Assembly (NCBI GenBank): GCA_009929975.1 | Contig: RZZF01000127.1 | Span: forward strand, 1-5,724 | From: Clostridia bacterium | Lineage (GTDB): Bacteria; Bacillota; Clostridia; Saccharofermentanales; UBA5734 | Length of the DNA stretch: 5,724 nt | Direction: 5' to 3' | In this document: positions 1 through 5,204 of the stretch, one piece after another | How positions within the stretch are numbered: the stretch's first letter is position 1 | Layout: the number at the start of each line of letters is the position of its first letter | Translations under genes and position numbers: made by a program | The notes under the pieces: model-generated | Told to the model about the DNA's origin: nothing | Database searches by the model: none | What the model saw: only the letters and a program-made list of their open reading frames with translations

Positions 1-351
1 ATCCCATTCAAAGAAAGCCGTCGCCGGCACGAGGACCCGGGCTGTCTGGAAAGACTGGCGAAACATCGGTTTTTCCGACGCGGTTTCCGACCGGGCATTA
101 ATCACCACACGCGTGTTCGCCGGATGCTGAAAGCCCCAGGTCATCAGATCCGGGCGGATGAGCGGCGACTGATCCGCTGTCTCTTCCACCGTTTCGACAC
201 GGAGGACCGGCACCTGATTCGTCGGTCTGATCTCACCGGTCTGAAGGACGGTCTGCCGCGCCGCGTCACGAAAGCGCTGGCTGATCACATCGAGAATTTT
301 GCGCATCTCAGCGATATCGTCTTCCTGATCGATATAGTAGCGTCCACACAT
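1..351 (-). CDS. SRAP-domain protein (YedK/HMCES family), C-terminus outside window
   Basis: The reverse strand from 351 to 1 stays open for 117 codons and continues past the left edge. The protein begins MCGRYYIDQE, the signature of SRAP proteins: after removal of Met, Cys2 forms the covalent DNA-protein crosslink to abasic sites in single-stranded DNA. Further family residues are visible: the NARSE block at 85-89 (Asn85 and Arg87, matching Asn75 and Arg77 of E. coli YedK) and VPATAFFEW at 108-116 with the active-site Glu115. The later catalytic His lies beyond the window. The ATG at 351 has an AAGGAGG ribosome site (358-364, 6 bases away), and the start is fixed because Cys must be residue 2. 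It begins 27 bases after the lipA stop, so it is probably co-transcribed with lipB-lipA. About half of a protein of roughly 200-230 residues is present. The family is clear; a role in abasic-site protection is inferred from homologues. Confidence 0.93.
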   Translation of the reverse strand, partial: MCGRYYIDQEDDIAEMRKILDVISQRFRDAARQTVLQTGEIRPTNQVPVLRVETVEETADQSPLIRPDLMTWGFQHPANTRVVINARSETASEKPMFRQSFQTARVLVPATAFFEWD

Positions 352-378
352 CGTCGGCCTCCTTATCGGTCTGTCGGG

Positions 379-1311
379 TCAGGTGTGCCGGGACAGGAGA
401 CCGGCCGACACCTGTTCCGCCATATAGGAGCTGCGCACCAGCGGGCCGGCCGCGATCGACTTGAATCCCATCGCGAGACCAGCGCTCTTCCACCGGTCGA
501 ACTGGTCGGGGTGAATATAGTCCGCCACCGGCAGATGTTGACGGCTCGGAGCGAGATACTGGCCGATGGTCAGAATATCACAGGCCTGCCCGCGCAGGTC
601 CGCCATCACCTGAAGCACTTCTTCATGGGTCTCACCCAGTCCAACCATCAGTCCCGATTTGCTGACAATTTCCGGAGCCAGCCGGCGGATGCGGCCGATC
701 AGTTCGAGTGATCGGTCATAATCCGCTTCAGGACGAACCCGGTCATACAGGCGGCGGACCGTTTCGATATTATGGTTGATGATATCCGGTTGCGCCGCGA
801 TGATGGTCTTCAGCGCCGAAAGATCGCCCTGGAAATCAGGAATCAGCACTTCAATGACCGGAACAGCCATCGCCGGCTGGCCGGATTTTGATCCGGCACC
901 AACGGCAGCGGACTTGATCGTCCGGATCACCGCGGCGAAATGGGCCGCGCCGCCATCGAGCAGATCATCACGGGTGACCGAAGTGATCACGACATGACGC
1001 AGGCCCAGGCGGCGGACCGCCTCCGCGACATGTTCCGGCTCCTGCGGATCGAGTGGCAGCGGATCGCCTTCACTGACCTGGCAGAAACGACAGTGGCGGC
1101 TGCAGACCGGGCCCATGATGAGAAAGGTCGCGGTCTGGCGGCTGAAGCATTCGCCGCAGTTCGGGCAGGCCGCTTCCTCACAGACCGTATTCAGGTGCAG
1201 GCCACGCAGCAGCCTGCGCATATCATGCAATGCATCAGCGGATCCAGACGGCGCGCGCAGCCACTCCGGCTTGCGCTGTCTGATCGGCTGGTTTGATGTT
1301 GACTGATCCAT
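379..1311 (-). CDS. lipA: lipoyl synthase LipA
   Basis: Radical-SAM enzyme that inserts two sulfur atoms into protein-bound octanoyl groups, completing the lipoyl cofactor of 2-oxoacid dehydrogenases and the glycine cleavage H protein. Taking the ATG at 1311 gives 310 residues, normal for the family. The auxiliary iron-sulfur cluster motif C-x4-C-x5-C is at Cys44, Cys49 and Cys55. The radical-SAM motif C-x3-C-x2-C is at Cys70, Cys74 and Cys77. The C-terminal RSSY (293-296) supplies the serine ligand of the auxiliary cluster. HNIETV (180-185) and GLMVGLGE (220-227) are also typical. A longer reading from a GTG at 1335 would overlap the end of lipB, but AGGAGA at 1321-1326 lies inside that extension and fits the 1311 start. 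Lying 16 bases after lipB, it is almost surely in the same operon. One oddity is an Ala/Gly/Ser-rich insertion near residues 134-151. Confidence 0.97.
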   Translation of the reverse strand: MDQSTSNQPIRQRKPEWLRAPSGSADALHDMRRLLRGLHLNTVCEEAACPNCGECFSRQTATFLIMGPVCSRHCRFCQVSEGDPLPLDPQEPEHVAEAVRRLGLRHVVITSVTRDDLLDGGAAHFAAVIRTIKSAAVGAGSKSGQPAMAVPVIEVLIPDFQGDLSALKTIIAAQPDIINHNIETVRRLYDRVRPEADYDRSLELIGRIRRLAPEIVSKSGLMVGLGETHEEVLQVMADLRGQACDILTIGQYLAPSRQHLPVADYIHPDQFDRWKSAGLAMGFKSIAAGPLVRSSYMAEQVSAGLLSRHT

Positions 1312-1320
1312 CGCTTTATT

Positions 1321-1326
1321 TCTCCT
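1321..1326 (-). promoter_or_regulatory. ribosome binding site deciding the lipA start
   Basis: On the minus strand this reads AGGAGA, nine bases before the ATG at 1311. The alternative in-frame GTG at 1335 lies upstream of this site and would add eight residues (NDRRNKA-like, unconserved). The site therefore supports the ATG at 1311 as the lipA start. Confidence 0.75.
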
Positions 1327-1327
1327 G

Positions 1328-2056
1328 TCATTCACTGGCCACGTCCGGCTCGACGATCGGTTCTAGATTGTCCGGCCGGCGAACCGGCTGGAGCTGTTCG
1401 GGGGAATTGAGCCAGACCGCGTCTGCGCCCAGTGCCGCGGCCAGTCGGCCGCCAAGCTGGCTGACGCTGTCCGGCAGGCTGACCGGACGTCCGCGCAGTT
1501 CGCGCAGCGAGGTCACCGGCCGGTCAAGACCGCAAGGGTTGATCCAGTCGAACGGCGTCAGGTCCGTGTTCAGATTGAGTGCTAGTCCATGCATGGTCAC
1601 CCCTTGCTTGACAGCCAGTCCGATCGCCATGATTTTGGCCTCATCAACCCAGACACCCGTCAGTTTTCCCTGCCCGCAATAGCTGCGGACACGGTGAACG
1701 TCCCATAACCAGGCCATCACCGTCTGTTCCAGTGTTTCAATAAACGTACGGATCCCGCCCGGGCGATGATACAGCTTGACAATCGGATAGATGATCAGCT
1801 GGCCCGGTCCGTGATAGGTCACGTCACCGCCGCGGCCGACTTTATGAATGGAGATGCCGGCCGCCGCCAGCTCTTCTCCGGATCGATAGACATGGTCCAT
1901 CTGTCCGCGGGTTCCCAGAGTGATCACCGGAGGATGCTCGAGCATCAGCAGCGTGTCGTCCACCTGATCCTGCTGGCGCAGTGCCAGCAGCCGCAGCTGC
2001 AAGTCCAGCGCCTGATCATATGGCATCATACCGGCTCTGACAATCTGTATCTTCAA
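1328..2056 (-). CDS. lipB: octanoyl-[ACP]:protein octanoyltransferase LipB
   Basis: Moves the octanoyl group from acyl carrier protein to a lysine of lipoyl domains, the step before LipA. The 242-residue product is close to the usual length (about 210-240). Family blocks are clear: LEHPPVITLGTRG (39-51), the substrate-pocket block RGGDVTYHGPGQ (75-86), and DEAKIMAIG with the catalytic Lys141. NPCGL follows with the catalytic Cys175, giving the Lys/Cys dyad of the family. The start is TTG at 2056, preceded by AAGGAGG at 2062-2068. No ATG occurs before residue 10, which would cut into the conserved N-terminus. The C-terminal 40 or so residues past the core are unconserved, proline- and acid-rich. 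It is the first gene of the lipB-lipA-SRAP cluster. This is the LipB type, not the unrelated LipM/LipL route of Bacillus. Confidence 0.96.
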   Translation of the reverse strand: MKIQIVRAGMMPYDQALDLQLRLLALRQQDQVDDTLLMLEHPPVITLGTRGQMDHVYRSGEELAAAGISIHKVGRGGDVTYHGPGQLIIYPIVKLYHRPGGIRTFIETLEQTVMAWLWDVHRVRSYCGQGKLTGVWVDEAKIMAIGLAVKQGVTMHGLALNLNTDLTPFDWINPCGLDRPVTSLRELRGRPVSLPDSVSQLGGRLAAALGADAVWLNSPEQLQPVRRPDNLEPIVEPDVASE

Positions 2057-2061
2057 ATGGT

Positions 2062-2068
2062 CCTCCTT
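2062..2068 (-). promoter_or_regulatory. ribosome binding site for the TTG start of lipB
   Basis: The minus strand reads AAGGAGG and then ACCAT before TTG at 2056, a spacing of five bases. It is the only strong ribosome site near the 5' end of lipB, and it supports the unusual TTG initiation codon. Confidence 0.75.
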
Positions 2069-2104
2069 GCGATCGGCCGTCCTTCAGCAGAGCCGCGTTC
2101 AGCC

Positions 2105-2119
2105 GGATCATCATGATCC
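2105..2119. repeat. 15-base palindrome in the lipB leader
   Basis: GGATCA-TCA-TGATCC is a perfect 6-bp inverted repeat around three bases. It sits about where lipB transcription should start, so it could be an operator. It could equally be chance, since GATC-type hexamers are common in this window. Confidence 0.4.
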
Positions 2120-2124
2120 ATATC

Positions 2125-2153
2125 AGTATATCAGATGACATCATTTTTTCCGA
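2125..2153 (-). promoter_or_regulatory. probable lipB promoter (extended -10)
   Basis: On the minus strand TATACT (2130-2125) is preceded by TGA, giving the extended -10 pattern TGnTATACT. Seventeen bases upstream the -35 position reads TCGGAA (2153-2148), a poor match, which an extended -10 can tolerate. The start of transcription would fall near 2118, leaving a leader of about 60 bases. This is inferred from sequence only. Confidence 0.5.
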
Positions 2154-2165
2154 TATCGCGGAAAA
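2146..2165. repeat. inverted repeat between the divergent lipB and pyrP promoters
   Basis: TTTTCCG and CGGAAAA form a perfect 7-bp inverted repeat around ATATCG. It overlaps the weak -35 position of the lipB promoter and lies 13 bases before the -35 of the permease promoter. Neither strand shows a T-run straight after the stem, so it does not look like a terminator. A protein-binding site is possible, but no known operator was recognised. Confidence 0.5.
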
Positions 2166-2177
2166 GTAAAAAAACGG

Positions 2178-2207
2178 TTGTCACAACTCTTATGTTTATG
2201 ATACAGT
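2178..2207 (+). promoter_or_regulatory. promoter of the uracil permease gene
   Basis: TTGTCA (2178-2183) is a 5/6 match to the -35 consensus. After 18 bases comes TACAGT (2202-2207), a 4/6 match to the -10, preceded by TG at 2199-2200 (extended -10). Transcription would start near 2214, just before the PyrR-binding hairpin at 2219. The hairpin is then intact at the 5' end of the RNA, as expected for this kind of attenuator. Confidence 0.65.
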
Positions 2208-2218
2208 CTATGGAGATA

Positions 2219-2357
2219 AGGCTTTAAACTGGTCCTGTGAGGCAAGAAAGTCTGAACGATAACACGCGCCCCGCGTCTGACGGTGAACCCGGATGAATGC
2301 GGCGAGCCTGCCTGTATCTAACAAGCTTTCCGGCCTCCCGAGGTCAGAAAGCTTTTC
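2219..2357 (+). promoter_or_regulatory. PyrR-dependent pyrimidine attenuator (leader of pyrP)
   Basis: A complete PyrR switch can be drawn. The binding hairpin has lower stem AGGCTTT (2219-2225) with AAAGTCT (2247-2253, one G-U pair), a purine-rich internal loop and the family core TCCTGTGAGGC (2233-2243), which fits UCCNGNGAGGC. The antiterminator pairs GAGGC (2239-2243) and GAAAG (2246-2250) with GCCTC (2333-2337) and CTTTC (2326-2330), leaving an AA/CG internal loop. The terminator uses the same downstream bases. By the known mechanism, UMP-bound PyrR stabilises the first hairpin, blocks the antiterminator and lets transcription stop, so uracil uptake is made only when pyrimidines are low. 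A small hairpin, ACGCG-CCC-CGCGT (2264-2276), sits between the halves. The pairings are seen in the sequence; PyrR binding is inferred from the family. Confidence 0.85.
2323..2357 (+). terminator. attenuator terminator before pyrP
   Basis: AAGCTTTC (2323-2330) pairs perfectly with GAAAGCTT (2347-2354), and GGCCT (2332-2336) pairs with AGGTC (2341-2345) with one G-U. TTTTCT follows, a short T-run that suits a conditional rather than a very strong stop. It ends nine bases before the ribosome site of the permease gene. Confidence 0.8.
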
Positions 2358-2377
2358 TCATGTACAGGAGGTAAAGC

Positions 2378-3766
2378 ATGGAAGAAAAATCGAATCTGCT
2401 CATCGGTATCCGAGAGAAACCAGGACTGGGCCGGGGCATCGTCCTCAGCTTTCAACACGTGTTCGCCATGTTCGGCGCAACCGTTCTGGTACCGCTTCTG
2501 ACGGGACTCCCCGTCAACACCGCACTGCTGGCGTCAGGTATCGGCACCCTGATCTACATTCTCTGTACCGGTGCCCGTGTCCCGGTTTATCTGGGCAGTT
2601 CCTTCGCTTATATCACAGCGATCACCGCCGCTCTGGGCCTTGCTTCAACGGATCCGAACTTCGCGGATGAAGCCAATTTCGCCGCGGCGGCAACCGGCCT
2701 GATGTGCATCGGTGTCGTCTATGTCGTCGTTTCGCTGATCATCCGATTCGCCGGCAAAGAATGGCTCAAGCGCCTGCTGCCGCCGATCGTCGTCGGACCG
2801 ATGATCATGGTCATCGGTTTGGGCCTGGCTCCGACCGCCATCAGCATGGCCGAACTGGCCCCCGCTGAAGGCTCAATGAGCGCCCAGGCAATCGCGGTTG
2901 CCCTGATCGCCCTGCTGGCCACCGCCCTGATCGCGGTCCATGCCCGCGGTTTTTTCAAGATCGTCCCGATCATCAGCGGCATCGGTATCGGCTACATCGC
3001 GGCCATCGTCATCGACCTGATCTTCAACCGCGGCGGCGACACGCTGGTTCTGGCCAATTTATCCGCCATCGGTCAGGATATCGCAGCCGGCAATATCTTT
3101 GAAGCACCCAAGATCATGCTGCCGTTCGGCAACAATGCCAACGCGAAACCTCCATTCGTCTTCTACGGACTGGATTTCAGTGCCGCTCTGGCCATGCTGC
3201 CCCTGGCATTTGTCACCATCGCGGAGCATATCGGCGACCATACCGTCCTGGGCAAGATCTGCGACCGTGACTTCCTGCAGGAACCCGGTCTTGACCGCAC
3301 CATCCTCGGTGACGGCCTCGCGACCTTCGTCGCCGGCATGATCGGCGGCCCGGCCAACACGACTTACGGTGAGAACACCGCGGTGGTCGGCCTGACCCGT
3401 GTCGGTTCCGTCTATGTGACCGGCGGCGCGGCCGTTGTCGCCCTGCTGCTCGCCTTCATCAAACCGGTCAAAGATCTGATCGGGTCCATCCCGACCGCGG
3501 TCATGGGCGGCATCAGCATCATCCTGTTCGGCTTCATCGCCGCGAATGGTCTGCGTGTCGTCAGTGAAGCCAATGTCGATTTTGCCAAGACCCGCAATGT
3601 CATCATCTGCGCGGTCATGCTGGTACTCGGTCTGGGCGGCGCGGCGTTCCAGATCACCGCACTGACCACCATTTCCGGCATGGCGCTGGCGGCTGTCGCC
3701 GGCATCATCCTCAACCTGATCCTGCCGGAAGAAAAAGCCCCGGCGATTGACCAGATCAAGAAATAA
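2378..3766 (+). CDS. pyrP: uracil permease, NCS2 family (PyrP/UraA type)
   Basis: Membrane transporter of the nucleobase:cation symporter-2 family, likely importing uracil with protons. The 462-residue protein is mostly hydrophobic, in line with the 14-segment NCS2 fold. Family blocks are visible: QHVFAMFGATVLVPLLTGL (26-44), VPVYLGSSFAYI (68-79), LPPIVVGPMIMVIGLGL (134-150), AEHIGD (282-287) with Glu283 matching the uracil-binding Glu241 of E. coli UraA, and NTTYGEN (327-333) with Glu332 matching Glu290. At the place of UraA His245 this protein has Asp287. The start ATG has AGGAGGT six bases upstream. It stands alone rather than in a pyr operon, and the PyrR attenuator before it argues for uracil as substrate rather than xanthine or uric acid. 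The gene closes at a terminator shared with the convergent nitroreductase gene. Confidence 0.95.
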   Translation: MEEKSNLLIGIREKPGLGRGIVLSFQHVFAMFGATVLVPLLTGLPVNTALLASGIGTLIYILCTGARVPVYLGSSFAYITAITAALGLASTDPNFADEANFAAAATGLMCIGVVYVVVSLIIRFAGKEWLKRLLPPIVVGPMIMVIGLGLAPTAISMAELAPAEGSMSAQAIAVALIALLATALIAVHARGFFKIVPIISGIGIGYIAAIVIDLIFNRGGDTLVLANLSAIGQDIAAGNIFEAPKIMLPFGNNANAKPPFVFYGLDFSAALAMLPLAFVTIAEHIGDHTVLGKICDRDFLQEPGLDRTILGDGLATFVAGMIGGPANTTYGENTAVVGLTRVGSVYVTGGAAVVALLLAFIKPVKDLIGSIPTAVMGGISIILFGFIAANGLRVVSEANVDFAKTRNVIICAVMLVLGLGGAAFQITALTTISGMALAAVAGIILNLILPEEKAPAIDQIKK

Positions 3767-3784
3767 GTCTGCACGGTTCAACAG

Positions 3785-3825
3785 AAAAGGGAGTGTCGGA
3801 TGGTACCGATGCTCCCTTTTTTATT
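3785..3825. terminator. bidirectional terminator between pyrP and the nitroreductase gene
   Basis: AAAAGGGAGTGTCGG (3785-3799) pairs with CCGATGCTCCCTTTT (3806-3820) over 15 bp, two of them G-U, with a 6-base loop. On the plus strand the stem runs into TTTTTT (3817-3822). On the minus strand it runs into TTTTCTGTT, a weaker tract. It lies 18 bases after the permease stop and 21 bases after the end of the convergent gene, so it can serve both. Confidence 0.88.
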
Positions 3826-3846
3826 ACTTTTTTATAACGATCCGTT

Positions 3847-4386
3847 TCAGTCGTCAGACCCAAGTGGTTCGATCAGATCGATTTTTCCGGGATCGACAGG
3901 ATGCGGGTCCTTCCCGGCTGCCGGCCAGCCGATCGCGATCGCGATCATGAAATCATAACCCCTGGGAAAGCGCAGCCGCTGGCGCAGCCAATCGGCCTTC
4001 TCCCCTTTGAAGGCATGCGAAGGCATTCCGAGTATGACGCTGCCGAGACCCAATGCCTGTGCGGCCAGCGCGATATTCTCCACCGCGATCCCGCAATCGA
4101 TTCGACTATATCCGCCCTGGGGATCCGCGGACAGAAATATCACCAGCGGTGCCTGGTAGAAAATATCATCGAAGCGGCCCAGTTCAGCCGCGACTTCCTG
4201 GTTGATGATCGTCAGTAGTTTCTCATCCTGGACCACACTGAAATGCCAGGGCTGTGAATTACGTGCGCTTGGTGCCTGAACGGCAGCCGCCAGAAGCTGG
4301 TCCAGCAACTCACGGCTGACCGGTTCACTTTTATACGAGCGGATGCTGCACCGTTCGGCGATCGCTTTCAATACGTCTTGATACAT
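3847..4386 (-). CDS. nitroreductase-family flavoprotein
   Basis: FMN-dependent NAD(P)H oxidoreductase of the nitroreductase superfamily, cytoplasmic; the natural substrate is unknown. The 179-residue length fits the small anaerobe-type members. Sequence marks are the N-terminal FMN-phosphate block R12-x-S14-x-R16-x-Y18, APSARNSQPWHF (38-49), DCGIAVENIALAAQALGLG (97-115), the long helix and turn at the dimer interface, and the C-terminal AIGWP (150-154). The ATG at 4386 is preceded by GAGGAGG (4393-4399) with six bases between. It converges on the permease gene and is divergent from the DUF4332 gene, so it is probably a single-gene transcript. Members reduce nitro groups, quinones or flavins, and the sequence does not discriminate among these. 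No signal peptide or membrane segment is seen. Confidence 0.92.
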   Translation of the reverse strand: MYQDVLKAIAERCSIRSYKSEPVSRELLDQLLAAAVQAPSARNSQPWHFSVVQDEKLLTIINQEVAAELGRFDDIFYQAPLVIFLSADPQGGYSRIDCGIAVENIALAAQALGLGSVILGMPSHAFKGEKADWLRQRLRFPRGYDFMIAIAIGWPAAGKDPHPVDPGKIDLIEPLGSDD

Positions 4387-4641
4387 AGGGTGCCTCCTCG
4401 ATGCGATGATGGATCCGTCATTGATCTTGAATCCTTTCCTGTTATTGTAGCTTAAAACAGATCAATCATGTAGATTACCACGCGATCTGTAAATTTTCCT
4501 GCCTTTTATAGTCAATCCATTCGTTTTATCGCAAACAACATAAGAGCAGGTCTATCTTTTTAGTTATCACAGGATTATCATAGTTACAGGTAGGCCATTT
4601 TCCCTGATAAGCCCAAAAGAAAGCTGCAAGGAGATGAATCT
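4387..4641. other. AT-rich divergent intergenic region
   Basis: This stretch holds the start regions of two divergent genes. For the minus-strand gene there are two weak promoter candidates: TACAAT at 4449-4444 without a good -35, and TTGACT at 4515-4510 with TACAGA 18 bases later. For the plus-strand gene, TATCAT at 4576-4581 is a possible -10 but its -35 is poor. I see no tRNA, no recognised riboswitch and no supported small ORF. The region is clearly richer in A/T than the flanking genes and contains several inverted repeats, listed separately. Confidence 0.5.
4457..4490. repeat. inverted repeat upstream of the nitroreductase gene
   Basis: ACAGATC (4457-4463) and GATCTGT (4484-4490) are perfect inverted copies. 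Inside them AATC (4464-4467) and GATT (4473-4476) extend the stem to 11 bp, with a 7-base bulge on one side and a 5-base loop. The outer arm overlaps the weak -10 candidate of the minus-strand gene. It could be an operator or a leader hairpin; I recognise no known regulator site. Confidence 0.5.
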
Positions 4642-5046
4642 ATGACAAAACTAAGCGAAATTGAAGGTATCGGTGCTGTTTATGAAGAAAAACTGAAAGC
4701 CGCCGGTATTAAGTCTATTGAGGATCTACTCGAAAAAGGCAGGACAAAAAAAGACCGTGTTAATCTGACAGAGATTTCCGGTGTTTCTGACAAGTTGATT
4801 CTGGAATGGCTGAACAGAGCCGATCTGGCCCGTGTCAAAGGGATCGGGAGCGAGTACGCGGATCTGCTGGAAGCCTCAGGTGTTGATACCGTCCCTGAGC
4901 TGGCCAGACGTTCACCTCAGAATCTCGTCGAAAAAATGGCCGAAGTCAATGAAGCAAAAAAACTGGTTCGCCGTCTCCCCGTTCTCAGCCAGGTTGAGAG
5001 CTGGGTCGCCCAGGCGAAAGAACTGCCCCGCGCACTGGAATACTGA
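4642..5046 (+). CDS. DUF4332 helix-hairpin-helix protein, function unknown
   Basis: A 134-residue soluble protein with two helix-hairpin-helix-like units. The first is around residues 4-30 (LSEIEGIGAVYEEKLKAAGI), the second around 62-88 (LARVKGIGSEYADLLEASGV). Each has the GIG hairpin followed by a helix and an A-x-G-[VI] turn. The conserved tail LVRRLPVLSQVESWVAQAKELP (108-129) is what I recall as typical of the DUF4332 family. Such hairpins often bind DNA backbone without sequence preference, but no catalytic domain is present and no function is established. The ATG has AAGGAG (4628-4633) eight bases upstream; a nearer ATG at 4634 is out of frame and stops after three codons. The first 40 codons use more A/T-ending codons than the lip or permease genes. 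It is a single-gene unit ending before the palindrome terminator at 5173. Confidence 0.88.
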   Translation: MTKLSEIEGIGAVYEEKLKAAGIKSIEDLLEKGRTKKDRVNLTEISGVSDKLILEWLNRADLARVKGIGSEYADLLEASGVDTVPELARRSPQNLVEKMAEVNEAKKLVRRLPVLSQVESWVAQAKELPRALEY

Positions 5047-5172
5047 TCCGACCGGCAACGTCGAACCTGGTGCCTGACCCGTACTGGCCTGCCGGCCGGG
5101 CAGACAGGATCAAACGGCTTTACCCGGCAGTTGATTTACCATCACAAATGACCTGAATCCCGGTGATATCAT
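5047..5172. other. long 3' untranslated stretch after the DUF4332 gene
   Basis: There are 126 bases between the stop codon and the terminator stem, with no ORF or known RNA recognised. TGATCC (5044-5049) and GGATCA (5107-5112) are inverted copies, and CTGCC-GGCCG-GGCAG (5089-5103) can form a short hairpin inside them. The transcript end may therefore fold, but this is weak evidence. Confidence 0.3.
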
Positions 5173-5204
5173 AAACTGGCAGCACGTGCTGCCAGTTTCT
5201 TTTT
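5173..5204 (+). terminator. rho-independent terminator after the DUF4332 gene
   Basis: AAACTGGCAGCAC (5173-5185) is followed directly by its exact reverse complement (5186-5198), a 26-base perfect palindrome, and then CTTTTT. It separates the DUF4332 gene from the peroxiredoxin promoter. The minus strand has only TTT after the stem, so action in that direction should be weak. Confidence 0.9.

Noticed and set aside
124..711. A 195-codon plus-strand open frame across the SRAP and lipA genes
   Set aside because: It is antisense to two clearly recognised genes, has no ribosome site and no family likeness; GC-rich third positions create such frames.
1293..1682. A 129-codon plus-strand frame over lipB
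   Set aside because: Antisense to conserved LipB blocks; Ser/Arg-rich shadow with no recognisable domain.
2293..2670. Possible leader peptide or gene starting inside the PyrR leader
   Set aside because: No ribosome site before the ATG, and it runs out of frame deep into the permease gene. The RNA pairings explain this region better.
3059..3781. A 240-codon minus-strand frame opposite the permease gene
   Set aside because: Its Asp/Gly/Gln-rich composition is what the complement of a hydrophobic transporter gives; no ribosome site, and its start lies beside the terminator.
4556..4641. Known riboswitch or T-box upstream of the DUF4332 gene
   Set aside because: No conserved T-box sequence, no known riboswitch core and no attenuator terminator could be found; only loose pairings.
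5089..5103. CTGCC-GGCCG-GGCAG hairpin as a terminator of the DUF4332 gene
   Set aside because: Only a 5-bp stem and no T-run follows; the palindrome at 5173-5198 with CTTTTT is a far better terminator.
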